Source: Chromatocurvus sp046260765 (GTDB lineage Bacteria > Pseudomonadota > Gammaproteobacteria > Pseudomonadales > Halieaceae). From it: a stretch of DNA of 23,465 nt. Location of the stretch: positions 1-23,465 of the forward strand of contig JBHEOO010000044.1 in assembly GCA_046260765.1 (NCBI GenBank), in the 5' to 3' direction. The notes beneath the pieces were generated by a model. The model was not told the DNA's origin and did not search any database. It saw only the letters and a list, made by a program, of their open reading frames with translations. This document shows positions 15,251-22,875 of the stretch, piece after piece. Both the position numbers and the translations under genes were made by a program. Position 1 is the stretch's first letter, and each line of letters opens with the position of its first letter.

Positions 15251-16108
15251 ATGTATGACAGGCAACGTACGGGCGCCGTCGAAACGGCGCGCGCCTATTA
15301 CGACAGCGAAGACGCCGACGCCTTCTACAGGCATGTCTGGGGTGGTGAGGACATACATGTCGGCCTCTACACTGCTGCCGATGAGGCGATTGCCGTGGCG
15401 AGTCGCCGAACCGTCGAGCGCATGGCGGAGCTTGCCGCTCCTTTGACGCAGGAGACGCGTGTCCTCGATCTTGGCGCAGGCTACGGCGGTGCGCTGCGCC
15501 ACCTTGCCCGGCATCACAGCTGCCAGTGTGTGGCGCTCAATCTGTCCGAGGTGGAGAATGAGCGCAACCGTCGCATGACGGGCGAGGCAGGCCTTTCGGG
15601 GCAGATCGAGATCATCCCGGGGGATTTTACAGCGCTGGATTTCGACGATGCCTGCTTCGAGCGTGTCTGGTCCCAGGAAGCATTGATCCACGCTGATGAG
15701 GAGGGACGTGCCCGTGCCTGCGTGGAAGCCGTTCGCGTGCTCAAGCCCGGCGGACGCTTTCTTTTTACCGACCCGATGCGTACCGACGACGCCCCCATCG
15801 ATCGCCTGCAGCCGATCTACGATCGCATCCATCTCGAGTCGCTCGGCTCGCCGCGCTTCTATCGTGATACGCTGGCGTCCCTCGGCATGAGGGAGATCGT
15901 CTTTGAGGAGCATACGGACCAGCTGGTCCGTCATTATTCGCGGGTTCGGGAAGTCCTGGTGGAAAACACCGACACCCTGCGCGAGCGTGGTGTCAGCGCA
16001 GACTATATCGAGGGCATGAAAGCCGGGCTAAGCCACTGGGTCGATGGCGGTCGGGAGGGCTTGCTGACCTGGGGAATCTTTGTGTTCGAGAAGGCCAGTG
16101 CCCGGTAG
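15251..16108 (+). CDS. SAM-dependent methyltransferase, sarcosine/dimethylglycine N-methyltransferase type
   Basis: Predicted to methylate sarcosine and dimethylglycine to glycine betaine, an osmoprotectant, with SAM. 285 residues from the ATG at 15251 (GAGAGGAG upstream). The N-terminal signature YYDSEDADAFYRHVWGGEDI and HVGLY is characteristic of the cyanobacterial/halophile dimethylglycine methyltransferases. The SAM motif is VLDLGAGYGG (71-80); others are ALNLSEVENERNRRM, VWSQEALIHA, RVLKPGGRFLFTDPM and YDRIHLESLGSPRFYR. The betaine route also needs a glycine/sarcosine methyltransferase for the first step; none lies in the window, so the enzyme stands alone here and may use an imported precursor or a related amine. 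Family call is strong; exact substrate is inference. Confidence 0.85.
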   Translation: MYDRQRTGAVETARAYYDSEDADAFYRHVWGGEDIHVGLYTAADEAIAVASRRTVERMAELAAPLTQETRVLDLGAGYGGALRHLARHHSCQCVALNLSEVENERNRRMTGEAGLSGQIEIIPGDFTALDFDDACFERVWSQEALIHADEEGRARACVEAVRVLKPGGRFLFTDPMRTDDAPIDRLQPIYDRIHLESLGSPRFYRDTLASLGMREIVFEEHTDQLVRHYSRVREVLVENTDTLRERGVSADYIEGMKAGLSHWVDGGREGLLTWGIFVFEKASAR

Positions 16109-16160
16109 GGCTACGCGTGGGCACTGCAAGTAAAAACGATTCTCTATGGCCTGCGGGGCC

Positions 16161-18581
16161 TCAGGGTTGCGCCGCTGCCGCCTGTTTGGTGGCGGGAGTG
16201 AGGGTCAGCCGGCTTGTTGCACCCTCCGCGGCCACAGCGCCAGACAGCGGTATGCGCAGCGGCTTGCCTGCATGCCAGTCCGGAATCAGATCGCGATAGT
16301 GGTCGTGAAAGAGTCGTGCCGCGACGCCGCCCGGGAGCGCGGCCCGCAGCTGATCCTCCGCAAGGTCCGCGACCATGTTGAAGGACGCGAAGAAGGCGAC
16401 ATCGTAGGGTTTGTTGAAGGCGTAGCGGGCACGCTTGACGGTCTCGCCGCTGCCCGCCATGGGGTAGCTGCCGCCGCCGAGGAAATCGCTGCCCAAGCCC
16501 GACTGGCGCAGTGGACTGACAAAGCGCAGCTGGTGCCTGTCGCCCCAGGTTGCCGCAGACAGGTCCACCGCGTCCGCAACCTCGGCGACCAGATCCCCCA
16601 ATGTCTCTACCGTGTCGCCGGTATCGACCTTGTCGAACCAGGGTGATGTGCCATCGATGACCATGGCATCAAAGCGCTCCTGCCAGGTATACCAGGTGCC
16701 GAGCAGGTCCCGCGTCAGCGGCTCCCCCAGTTCATCACGGAAGGTTGCCAGGGCCAGCCCCCGATACAGATCCTGGTAGTAACCCGGTGCACGTTCAGCC
16801 GCCCTGTCGTTGTGCTCCCAGGCGGCGAGCTCGTTGGCCAGCTCGTCGTGGCCGCTGTCACGCAACAGGGGCAACAGCACCGGGACGAGCCGCGCAGCCT
16901 GCAGGTTGTGCACGTCCCGCATGTAGCGCCAGTGATCGCTTGGTGTGCTGGCGTCGTTATCCGTCAGCAGCGCACTGATCCGGCGATAGCGATAGGACGG
17001 CGAAAAATAGGTCGAGTAGCTGTACGGATAGGCCGTGGGCCGGGTGTCGTGATTGGCGGTACCGGACCAGCCCCGGGCGGGATTAAATTCCCCGGGCATT
17101 TCGTCCTTGGGAATCCAGCCACGCCAGTAGGGACCGCCGTCGGTGACCGCTACCGGCAGCGCGCCCGCCCCGCGAGTCCGGACCGGTATACGCCCGCTGG
17201 ATCGGCGGCCGAAGTTGCCATCCACGTCGGCAAAAACAATGTTGAACATGTGGATATCCATCCGCTGAATCGCACCATCGACTTCGCGCGCCGAACGGGC
17301 AAAGAGCAGTTGATCAAAGCCAACTTCAGGGCCGAAGGCCTCCGCCGCGCCCCAGCGAAGGCTCACGACGCGATCGCCCAGGTCGACGAAGCCATGGTCG
17401 GAAATCACCGGGCCGCGGCGGGTCGAGCGCACAGTCAATGACTGTTCGCGAAAGCCGCCCTCGGCGTCTTCGTCCTTGATGCGCAGCGTTTCCGTGCGCA
17501 GCTCGAAGGGTGTCGCTCTGCCATCTTCCAGGTAATGATCGTCAGCGCCCGGTGCCTGGGTTTCGATAAACAGATCCTGCACATCGCCGTAGCCATTGGT
17601 GACCCCAAAAGCGACCCGGTCTGTCCGTCCGATCATCAGGCCCGGCAGCACCGGCAGTGCGACGCCCGCGGCCTGAAAATCCGGCGTGCTCATGCTCACC
17701 GGATACCAGGGCCCGGGTAGAAGCCGGGCATCGAGGTGCGGGTCGTTGACGACGATGGCTTTGCCACTGGCCGATCGGTCTGGCCCTACTACCCAGTTAT
17801 TCGAGCCGATATGCAGCAGCGCCTGCTCCGCGCGCAGACTTGCGGCGAGGACCGGCCTCGCACGCTGAGCGGCAGCGGCGCTGGCGGTCCCGGTCGCTGC
17901 GGGAGCCTCCCGGGACGGCAGGCGCACGGGCAGCGCCTCCGGTTCGCGGTCGGGATTCACGTTGAGCGGCAGGACCTGCGCCGCGCGCTCCGGGCCGACG
18001 GTGTCCAGCAGTGCCTGGGCCACGGCCTCCGCGCCCAGGTTGACGGAGTGCGACAGGGAAACGAACTGCAGCAGGACGCCGATGTCTTCCAGGGTCCATG
18101 GTGCGGGCGTGTGACCGAGCACGGTCAGTTCCAGCGGGTGCTCATCCGTGCGCGACGCAATGTAGGCATTGACGCCGTCGACGTAGTCGCCGAAAAACTG
18201 CCGGACGTCCGGCGACCAGGCCGCTGCCATGCGCCGGCCGTTGACCGGCAGCCCGAACACGCGCATGCGCCGATCCGACTCGACGCCTTGCTCTCCCAGG
18301 AGTTCGGCCAGCCGCCCCCAGGCCAGCATGCGGAAGAACTCCATCTGGAACAGTCGGTCCTGCGCCGTAACAAAGCCCTGAGCACGGAGCATGTCGCGCC
18401 GGTTCTGCGCGTCGATGTGGGCGATACCGTTGGCGTCCCGCGTCACCACCACCGGTGCGTCGAGGACGGGGAGGGGGATGGTGCCATCGACCTGGTAGTC
18501 ATTGGCCTGGCTCAGCCACCAGGCTCCGGTGAGGAGGGCGGCAAGCAACACGGCAACCGTTACGGAAAGAATCGGTTTCAT
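16161..18581 (-). CDS. penicillin acylase family protein (N-terminal nucleophile amidohydrolase)
   Basis: Periplasmic Ntn hydrolase that cleaves amide bonds; members act on penicillins, acyl-homoserine lactones or other N-acyl compounds. 806 residues from the ATG at 18581 (AAGGA upstream). A signal or anchor segment (VTVAVLLAALLTGAWWLS) is followed by the alpha chain (DANGIAHIDAQN, FVTAQDRLFQMEFFRMLAWG). A low-complexity spacer (about 220-245, Ala/Pro-rich) precedes the self-cleavage site at IGSNNWVV, where Ser260 would become the beta-chain N-terminus and nucleophile. The beta chain shows GKAIVVNDPHL, GRTDRVAFGVTNGYGDVQD and GWSGTANHDTRPTAYPY. Size and motifs fit the acyl-homoserine-lactone acylase/penicillin acylase superfamily; the substrate cannot be assigned. 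No partner genes adjoin it. Confidence 0.93.
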   Translation of the reverse strand: MKPILSVTVAVLLAALLTGAWWLSQANDYQVDGTIPLPVLDAPVVVTRDANGIAHIDAQNRRDMLRAQGFVTAQDRLFQMEFFRMLAWGRLAELLGEQGVESDRRMRVFGLPVNGRRMAAAWSPDVRQFFGDYVDGVNAYIASRTDEHPLELTVLGHTPAPWTLEDIGVLLQFVSLSHSVNLGAEAVAQALLDTVGPERAAQVLPLNVNPDREPEALPVRLPSREAPAATGTASAAAAQRARPVLAASLRAEQALLHIGSNNWVVGPDRSASGKAIVVNDPHLDARLLPGPWYPVSMSTPDFQAAGVALPVLPGLMIGRTDRVAFGVTNGYGDVQDLFIETQAPGADDHYLEDGRATPFELRTETLRIKDEDAEGGFREQSLTVRSTRRGPVISDHGFVDLGDRVVSLRWGAAEAFGPEVGFDQLLFARSAREVDGAIQRMDIHMFNIVFADVDGNFGRRSSGRIPVRTRGAGALPVAVTDGGPYWRGWIPKDEMPGEFNPARGWSGTANHDTRPTAYPYSYSTYFSPSYRYRRISALLTDNDASTPSDHWRYMRDVHNLQAARLVPVLLPLLRDSGHDELANELAAWEHNDRAAERAPGYYQDLYRGLALATFRDELGEPLTRDLLGTWYTWQERFDAMVIDGTSPWFDKVDTGDTVETLGDLVAEVADAVDLSAATWGDRHQLRFVSPLRQSGLGSDFLGGGSYPMAGSGETVKRARYAFNKPYDVAFFASFNMVADLAEDQLRAALPGGVAARLFHDHYRDLIPDWHAGKPLRIPLSGAVAAEGATSRLTLTPATKQAAAAQP

Positions 18582-18952
18582 CGGGCCCGTCCTTAAAGGT
18601 TTCTGCTTAATTCCGTACTGAAAGGTAGCACGACCCCAGCCGTCGGCGCAGCCGACGGTGGCTCGTCAGCGCCGCTTAGAGCCATCCGGCACCTGGTACC
18701 TGAAGCTCACGGATCGGTTGAACCGGCGCTTTACAGTCTCTGCATCAGGCTTGAAAATATGCGCTGGAGGAGAGGCATGTCCGAACATGAAATCGTCATC
18801 GTAATGCTCACCGGCGCCGGCAGTTCGCCAGGAACGCTATCCAAGACCAGATTCTGACGTCCTTGCGATAGGTGCTGCAGTGCGCTGGCGCGAACCGTGA
18901 TGTGAGCGTTAACAGCCCCGGTATTCTGCACGGCGAGGACTACGGCTTCTCT
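18582..18952. other. gene-poor intergenic region with a GC hairpin
   Basis: 371 bases without a convincing gene. A perfect hairpin CCGTCGGC-gca-GCCGACGG sits at 18640-18658, with no T tract after it on either strand. A 66-codon minus-strand frame (18731-18931) and short plus-strand frames show no family features. Confidence 0.6.
18777..18857 (+). CDS. possible 26-residue leader-like peptide
   Basis: ATG at 18777 is preceded by a very strong GGAGGAG. The frame runs 26 codons (starting MSEHEIVIVMLTGAG) to TGA. The next plus-strand frame continues for only about 30 further codons, so this may be the start of a decayed gene or a short peptide. No family recognised. Confidence 0.2.
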   Translation: MSEHEIVIVMLTGAGSSPGTLSKTRF

Positions 18953-19204
18953 CTATGAGTGCGCCGCAGGCGCCGGTTGCAGTATCTGGTGCAATGCACG
19001 CGCATGCTCGGCGCCCTCGTGACCGAGGGAAGTGAGGAATCCGCCGTCCGGTTCATCAATCAATCCCTTGTCGTGCAGGCGAGCCGCCGCGGCTATCAGC
19101 GCAGGTGCAGCATCGCTGTGTACTTTCAGGCCGTGCTGCATGCTGTCGGGATCGAACTTCAGCAACAGGTCCATCTCTTCTGTCATGTGGGTGTTGAATG
19201 TCAT
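18953..19204 (-). CDS. TIGR02647 family protein
   Basis: 83-residue conserved small protein of gammaproteobacteria, often annotated as a putative DNA-binding protein; its role is not established. The family pattern is clear: an N-terminal EEMDLLLKFDPDSMQHGLKV, then HSDAAPALIAAAARLHDKGL and DEPDGGFLTSLGHEGAEHA. The length matches the family (about 75-85). The first ATG (19204) is preferred because homologues begin a few residues before the first acidic helix; a second ATG six codons in is possible. The upstream ribosome site is weak (GGTGG). It is divergent from the Fur-controlled pair at 19372, so the iron-type operator at 19311-19342 might affect both. Confidence 0.85.
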   Translation of the reverse strand: MTFNTHMTEEMDLLLKFDPDSMQHGLKVHSDAAPALIAAAARLHDKGLIDEPDGGFLTSLGHEGAEHARALHQILQPAPAAHS

Positions 19205-19310
19205 GGTTTCAGTCCACCAGAGGTTTCAGGTCAGCATACCTGAAAATGTACTGCGGGAGCGGTCGGCTGCGCCGCTAATGTGAGCGGGTGAATATTTAAA
19301 AATATTTGTT

Positions 19311-19342
19311 GCAAACGCGAATCATTATCGTTTATAAATGAT
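19311..19342. promoter_or_regulatory. Fur box (iron repressor operator)
   Basis: GCAAACGCGAATCATTATC (19311-19329) matches 14 of 19 positions of the classical Fur box by eye, with a perfect right half. It overlaps a second dyad, ATCATT at 19321-19326 and AATGAT at 19337-19342. It lies 30-60 bases before the ATG at 19372, in an AT-rich promoter-like stretch. Iron repression of the downstream pair is inferred. Confidence 0.65.
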
Positions 19343-19371
19343 CGTGACAGCCGCAAGCAAAGGTATCGAAC

Positions 19372-19806
19372 ATGCAGCAACAACAGGATATGCAGCAAGC
19401 GAAGCCCCGGGAATCTATGACACCGGGAGAAGACTGGCACTCGACTATCAAACGGGGCAATGCCCACTTCGAGGTCGGTCGCTACTACGCAGCGCTGCGC
19501 TGGTATCGGCACGCAGCAGATCTGGTCGAGCAGTACCTCGCTGACATGACGCTTACGGCGCCGCTATTACTTGCCAAGGTGATAACGCTGCAAAACGCCG
19601 CTGCCACCTGTGCTCGCCTGTGCGAGGAGGCGAGTGCAGACAGCACCTACCGCGAGGTGCACAGCCTGGTACGCGACATCGCCCTGGACCCCGGCCAGTC
19701 CTTGAGTCTCAGAGCGATCGCCCTGCGTCAGTGCCGTCAGACACTGTCGGAGTGGAGCGCATTCCGGGCCGGGCAATCGGTACAGGAGGGAGTGACATGG
19801 CACTGA
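19372..19806 (+). CDS. helical, TPR-like small protein, probably iron-regulated
   Basis: 144 residues from the ATG at 19372 (AAAGG ten bases upstream). No signal peptide. About residues 20-70 form a TPR-like helix pair (GNAHFEVGRYYAALRWYRHA then LLLAKVITLQNAAATCARLC), followed by a helical second half (HSLVRDIALDPGQSLSLRAI). The layout, a single tetratricopeptide-like hairpin followed by a helical region with scattered Cys, resembles DUF2753-type proteins, but I cannot confirm the family. The Fur box just upstream and the overlap with the next small membrane gene suggest an iron-limitation function. A role as an adaptor is possible but not shown. Confidence 0.7.
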   Translation: MQQQQDMQQAKPRESMTPGEDWHSTIKRGNAHFEVGRYYAALRWYRHAADLVEQYLADMTLTAPLLLAKVITLQNAAATCARLCEEASADSTYREVHSLVRDIALDPGQSLSLRAIALRQCRQTLSEWSAFRAGQSVQEGVTWH

Positions 19807-19964
19807 TCGATTGGCATAAGACACAGAACGTCGGTGGGCGCCGGCAAGACAGCGAGCCCCTGCGGAAAGTAATTGTGCGATCTATGCTCTGGCTGCTTGC
19901 TGCCAGCGCCTTACTTGCCCTGTACGCCGCCAGCTGGCTGCTGGTGCCGCCGCTGGCAGGTTGA
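19797..19964 (+). CDS. small single-pass membrane protein
   Basis: 55 residues. Its ATG at 19797 lies inside the end of the TPR-like gene (10-base overlap), with a strong GGAGGG six bases upstream. A basic cytoplasmic N-terminus (about 1-27) is followed by one membrane helix (LWLLAASALLALYAASWLLV). No family recognised. Overlap and the shared Fur box upstream make it part of one operon with the TPR-like protein, possibly its membrane anchor or partner. This is inference from context only. Confidence 0.7.
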   Translation: MALIDWHKTQNVGGRRQDSEPLRKVIVRSMLWLLAASALLALYAASWLLVPPLAG

Positions 19965-19999
19965 GAGATTCTGAGAGGCGCCGCCCGGAGGCGTGTGAG

Positions 20000-20863
20000 T
20001 CACCCCGGGTTGGTGTTCCGCGCAGCGTCTGCGGACACGCCGATGTGAGCATCCTTCAGAAGGTGCGCCCTGATGTCTGCCAATTGTGTTTCCATGCTTG
20101 CGAGCCGCTCCGACATCTCATCGCGTTCCTGATGGGCACGCTCGTCACTGTCGCGGTGGAATTCCTGCGTCATGACATCGAGAATAGTCCCCACCATCAT
20201 GTTCAGGAACACAAAAGCCGTAAGGAAAATGAACGTGAGATAGTAAATCCAGCTCAGCGGAAATGTCGCCATGGTCTCGTACATGACATCGGTCCAGTCC
20301 TCAAACGTCGCGATGCGGAAAAGCGTCAGCATCGAGATCGCCACATCGCCCCACAAAGTCTCGTTGATCGTTGCAAAGAACAGGGAGCCGATGGCGCCGT
20401 AGATATAGAAAATGATGAACATGAGCAGAGCGATATGTCCCATGCGCGGAATCGACTTCAACAGAGCATTGATCAGTGAGCGCAACTCCGGCACCACCGA
20501 TACAAGTCGTAGCACGCGGAAAACGCGCAACAGGCGACCAATAAGCACCGCGTCGGCGTTGTCCAGGGGTATCAGGCTGCCCACGACGACCAGCGTGTCA
20601 AACACGTTCCAGCCGTCGGTAAAGAACCGGCCTCGGTGGTCACAGGCCAGGAAACGCAGAATGATCTCGCCAAGGAAAAAAACAGTGATCGCGTTATCCA
20701 GATAGGGCAGTAGACGTTCTGCGATACCGGGCAGCTCATAGGTCTTGGCGCCGATTGTGATAGCCGACAGGACGATGATAAAGATGACCGAGCCCTGGAA
20801 CAGGGTGCTGCGCTCGATCCGCTGCAGAATCTGGTCGGCCCGGCCGGGAGAAAAACTGGACAT
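20000..20863 (-). CDS. bacterial voltage-gated cation channel (BacNav/NaChBac family)
   Basis: Six-helix pore protein that works as a tetramer in the inner membrane and opens on depolarisation. 287 residues from the ATG at 20863; an in-frame TTG six codons earlier is a possible alternative. S1-S3 lie at about 21-100 (GWNVFDTLVVVGSLIP). S4 has four arginines every third residue (IGRLLRVFRVLRLV, 109-121). S5 follows at about 145-165. The pore helix and selectivity filter are TLFRIATFEDWTD (180-192), S6 ends FVFLNMMVGTILDVM, and the C-terminal helix is highly charged (about 233-270, likely the four-helix coiled coil). NaChBac/NavAb filters read TLESW; here TFEDWTD adds two aspartates, which may favour Ca2+. 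No operon partners are visible. Confidence 0.93.
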   Translation of the reverse strand: MSSFSPGRADQILQRIERSTLFQGSVIFIIVLSAITIGAKTYELPGIAERLLPYLDNAITVFFLGEIILRFLACDHRGRFFTDGWNVFDTLVVVGSLIPLDNADAVLIGRLLRVFRVLRLVSVVPELRSLINALLKSIPRMGHIALLMFIIFYIYGAIGSLFFATINETLWGDVAISMLTLFRIATFEDWTDVMYETMATFPLSWIYYLTFIFLTAFVFLNMMVGTILDVMTQEFHRDSDERAHQERDEMSERLASMETQLADIRAHLLKDAHIGVSADAARNTNPG

Positions 20864-20971
20864 GAAAAGCAACGCCTGCAATGAAGAAGAGCGTCGAGAT
20901 TATACGCCCATGGGACAGGATTGAAGGTTCGTGTTGGTCTTCTGTTCGGGGGCCGGCAGCCGCGGACCTGC

Positions 20972-22057
20972 TTACAGCGAGCGCAGGAAAAGCAGCAGGG
21001 CCTCGCGATCGCGTACCGGTAGCGCCCGCACCGCGTCACGAGCGGCGCGCGCTTCACCGCCGTGCCATGCGATCGCAGAGAGCAGATCCGCGGCCCGACC
21101 GTCGTGAAGCAGCCCGCGCTGCGGATAGCGATCCAGCATGAGCCCGATGCCCCAGAGCGGCGGCGTGCGCCACTCGTTGACACGCTCACCGGCGGAGGAT
21201 TCGGCGAGTGCCACCCCCATATCGTGTAAAAGCAGGTCAGAATAAGGCCATATCGTCTGGTTGGAGAGGGCCGGGTCGGGGTGGTCAGCGGTCATCAGCA
21301 CCGGTACATGGCAGCTGGCGCAGCCCGTCCGGGAGAAAATACGCTCGCCTCGATGGACCTTCGGATCCTTGCGGCCGCGGCGGGCGGGAACCGCAAGGCG
21401 CGCGATATAGCGTTCGATACTCGTAAGCTGCACCGCCGACACGTGCGCCGCCGCGCCATGACCATCGCTGTGTGTATACAGCGGCGTTGAGACATTCAGG
21501 TCGTCCATGAGTGCGGTCGCGATCTGCTGGTAAAGGTCGGGCTGTGCCGACTTCCAGCCAAAGCGGCCGACGGCCGTTCCGCCGCTGCTTAGAACCGGGA
21601 CACTCGCCAGCTGACCACTGATACCGTCGGTATTCTCATCGAGGGGATCCGCCATACGCTCGAGGGTGTCCGCCGATACGGCAGCGAGCAAGCCCCAGCC
21701 AAACAGCGGCGGGGCAATGCGCCCCGTCGCAGCGCGTGCGGCTGGCGTGCCTGCCGCCGTGCCCTCCACGTGACAGTCGGTACAGCGTGACACCACATCA
21801 CCCGGTTGTGACGTCTGCGTTGATGCGTGCACTCCTGTCCATGTCCGGCGGAACAAGGCTTCGCCCTCGCGAGTGTCGCTGACGTGCCCCAGAGGTATCT
21901 GCAACAGGCTCTGCCGTCGTGCGGCGGCCTGTATATCGACGGTGAGCTCACTACCGCCCGCGGCTAAGGGTGGCGGCTCAGACGCTGCATCGCAGCCTGC
22001 GATAGTCAATGCCAGCAGCACGCCGATAACGCGAATTGGGGAACAGGGGAGTGCCAT
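20972..22057 (-). CDS. di-heme oxidoreductase family lipoprotein (DUF1111, MauG/CcpA-like c-type cytochrome)
   Basis: Periplasmic c-type cytochrome of the di-heme oxidoreductase (thiol oxidoreductase-like) family; electron partner and substrate are unknown. The start is ATG at 22057, with GGAG nearby upstream, rather than an in-frame TTG four codons earlier. A lipobox (LTIAGC, Cys22) anchors it in a membrane. Two heme sites are visible: CTDCH (92-96) and CASCH (246-250). Family motifs are REGEALFRRTW, RIAPPLFGWGLL, DGISGQL, VGRFGWKSAQPDL, YSDLLLHDMG, EWRTPPLWGIG and LHDGRA. At 361 residues it is shorter than most family members, which often exceed 450. It lies 97 bases after azurin on the same strand, so azurin may be its electron partner. 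Confidence 0.9.
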   Translation of the reverse strand: MALPCSPIRVIGVLLALTIAGCDAASEPPPLAAGGSELTVDIQAAARRQSLLQIPLGHVSDTREGEALFRRTWTGVHASTQTSQPGDVVSRCTDCHVEGTAAGTPAARAATGRIAPPLFGWGLLAAVSADTLERMADPLDENTDGISGQLASVPVLSSGGTAVGRFGWKSAQPDLYQQIATALMDDLNVSTPLYTHSDGHGAAAHVSAVQLTSIERYIARLAVPARRGRKDPKVHRGERIFSRTGCASCHVPVLMTADHPDPALSNQTIWPYSDLLLHDMGVALAESSAGERVNEWRTPPLWGIGLMLDRYPQRGLLHDGRAADLLSAIAWHGGEARAARDAVRALPVRDREALLLFLRSL

Positions 22058-22153
22058 GCCGGTCTCCAAGGCGGGTCATGTCAGATAAGTCGCGCTTGTG
22101 CGCCACCAAGTCCAACCCTGAAGGCTGTCCTGATGGCGCAGGGGGGATCCGTA

Positions 22154-22735
22154 TCAGGACTCGACGGTGAAGGTACCAATCATTGCGGCGCCATGCCCGG
22201 GATAGGTGCAAATATAGGTATAGTCACCGGCGAGACCCTCGAGGGCGAACGTGATGCGGGTAGATTCGCCGCCGCCGATCACCTCGGTGGCGGCAATGAT
22301 CCGATCATCGTCGGCCAGGTAGTTTCCATCCAGCCCTTTGGAAATACCGGCCTTCGCGATATCCGGTCCTGCGCCCTTGGGCACCAGCACCCAGTTGTGG
22401 CCCATGGCGTTCGCCGGCAGCTGGCCGGTGTGCGAAAGGGTAATCGTGAATTCCGAACAAGCAGCTGGCGCGGCGATCTGCGACACGCTGTATTGCAGAT
22501 TGTCACCCACTTCAACTTCGAACTCGCAGCTTGTCCCTGCATCGGCGACGCTTGATGGTGACGTCTGCGCTGACGCCGCCTGTATCGGTTGTGTGGTCTC
22601 AGCTGTCCCTTCGCTGCTCGTGGTGCCGGTTGTGGCCGAGTCAGATTCCTTGCCGCCACAGGCTGCCAGGGCAAAGATCGCTGCAACAGTGATCAGTTGG
22701 TAAATTGGCATAGTCGTCCAAGTATTGTTTTTCAT
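22154..22735 (-). CDS. azurin, lipoprotein form with a Ser/Thr-rich linker
   Basis: Blue copper electron-transfer protein. 193 residues from the ATG at 22735 (AGGAGA seven bases upstream). A signal peptide has a lipobox (ALAAC, Cys26). A low-complexity linker rich in Thr/Ser/Ala/Gln spans about 28-67. The azurin domain starts with CEFEVEVGDNLQYS and has the conserved disulfide (Cys70-Cys93). All copper ligands are present: MGHNWVL (His113), YICTYPGHGAAM (Cys176, His181, Met185). The plan resembles the lipid-modified azurin of Neisseria. It is upstream of the diheme gene on the same strand and divergent from a DUF6607 gene. Membrane tethering would place it for electron exchange with the diheme lipoprotein. 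Confidence 0.95.
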   Translation of the reverse strand: MKNNTWTTMPIYQLITVAAIFALAACGGKESDSATTGTTSSEGTAETTQPIQAASAQTSPSSVADAGTSCEFEVEVGDNLQYSVSQIAAPAACSEFTITLSHTGQLPANAMGHNWVLVPKGAGPDIAKAGISKGLDGNYLADDDRIIAATEVIGGGESTRITFALEGLAGDYTYICTYPGHGAAMIGTFTVES

Positions 22736-22875
22736 GGTATCTCCTGTTGGTTGAAAGTTGTTAAAATACGATAATAGTAATACGAACGAGTCGCATTAAC
22801 AATACCGCATGTTCGTTTCAAGCGCTAGCGACCAAGCGGTGGTTGCACCCCTCAAACTGCAGGAGATCCACCCTT
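22736..22875. promoter_or_regulatory. AT-rich divergent promoter region between azurin and the DUF6607 gene
   Basis: 140 bases containing GATAATAGTAATACG (22771-22785), an AT-rich sequence with partial resemblance to a Fur box (about 11 of 19 positions by eye, only the left half good). It may contain promoters in both directions; iron control is a weak guess. Confidence 0.3.

Noticed and set aside
15068..15934. Long minus-strand frame (288 codons) opposite the methyltransferase
   Set aside because: It is antisense to a gene with clear SAM-methyltransferase motifs and a good ribosome site. The translation shows no family features.
17736..18596. Plus-strand frame (286 codons) opposite the penicillin acylase
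   Set aside because: Shadow of the acylase gene, with no ribosome site or recognisable domain.
18731..18931. 66-codon minus-strand ORF in the gap after the penicillin acylase
   Set aside because: No ribosome site, no recognisable motif, and a competing plus-strand short frame with a better ribosome site in the same place.
22771..22785. Fur box upstream of azurin and the DUF6607 gene
   Set aside because: Only the left half fits the consensus (about 11 of 19 positions by eye) and the sequence is simply AT-rich, so it is kept as a low-confidence promoter region only.
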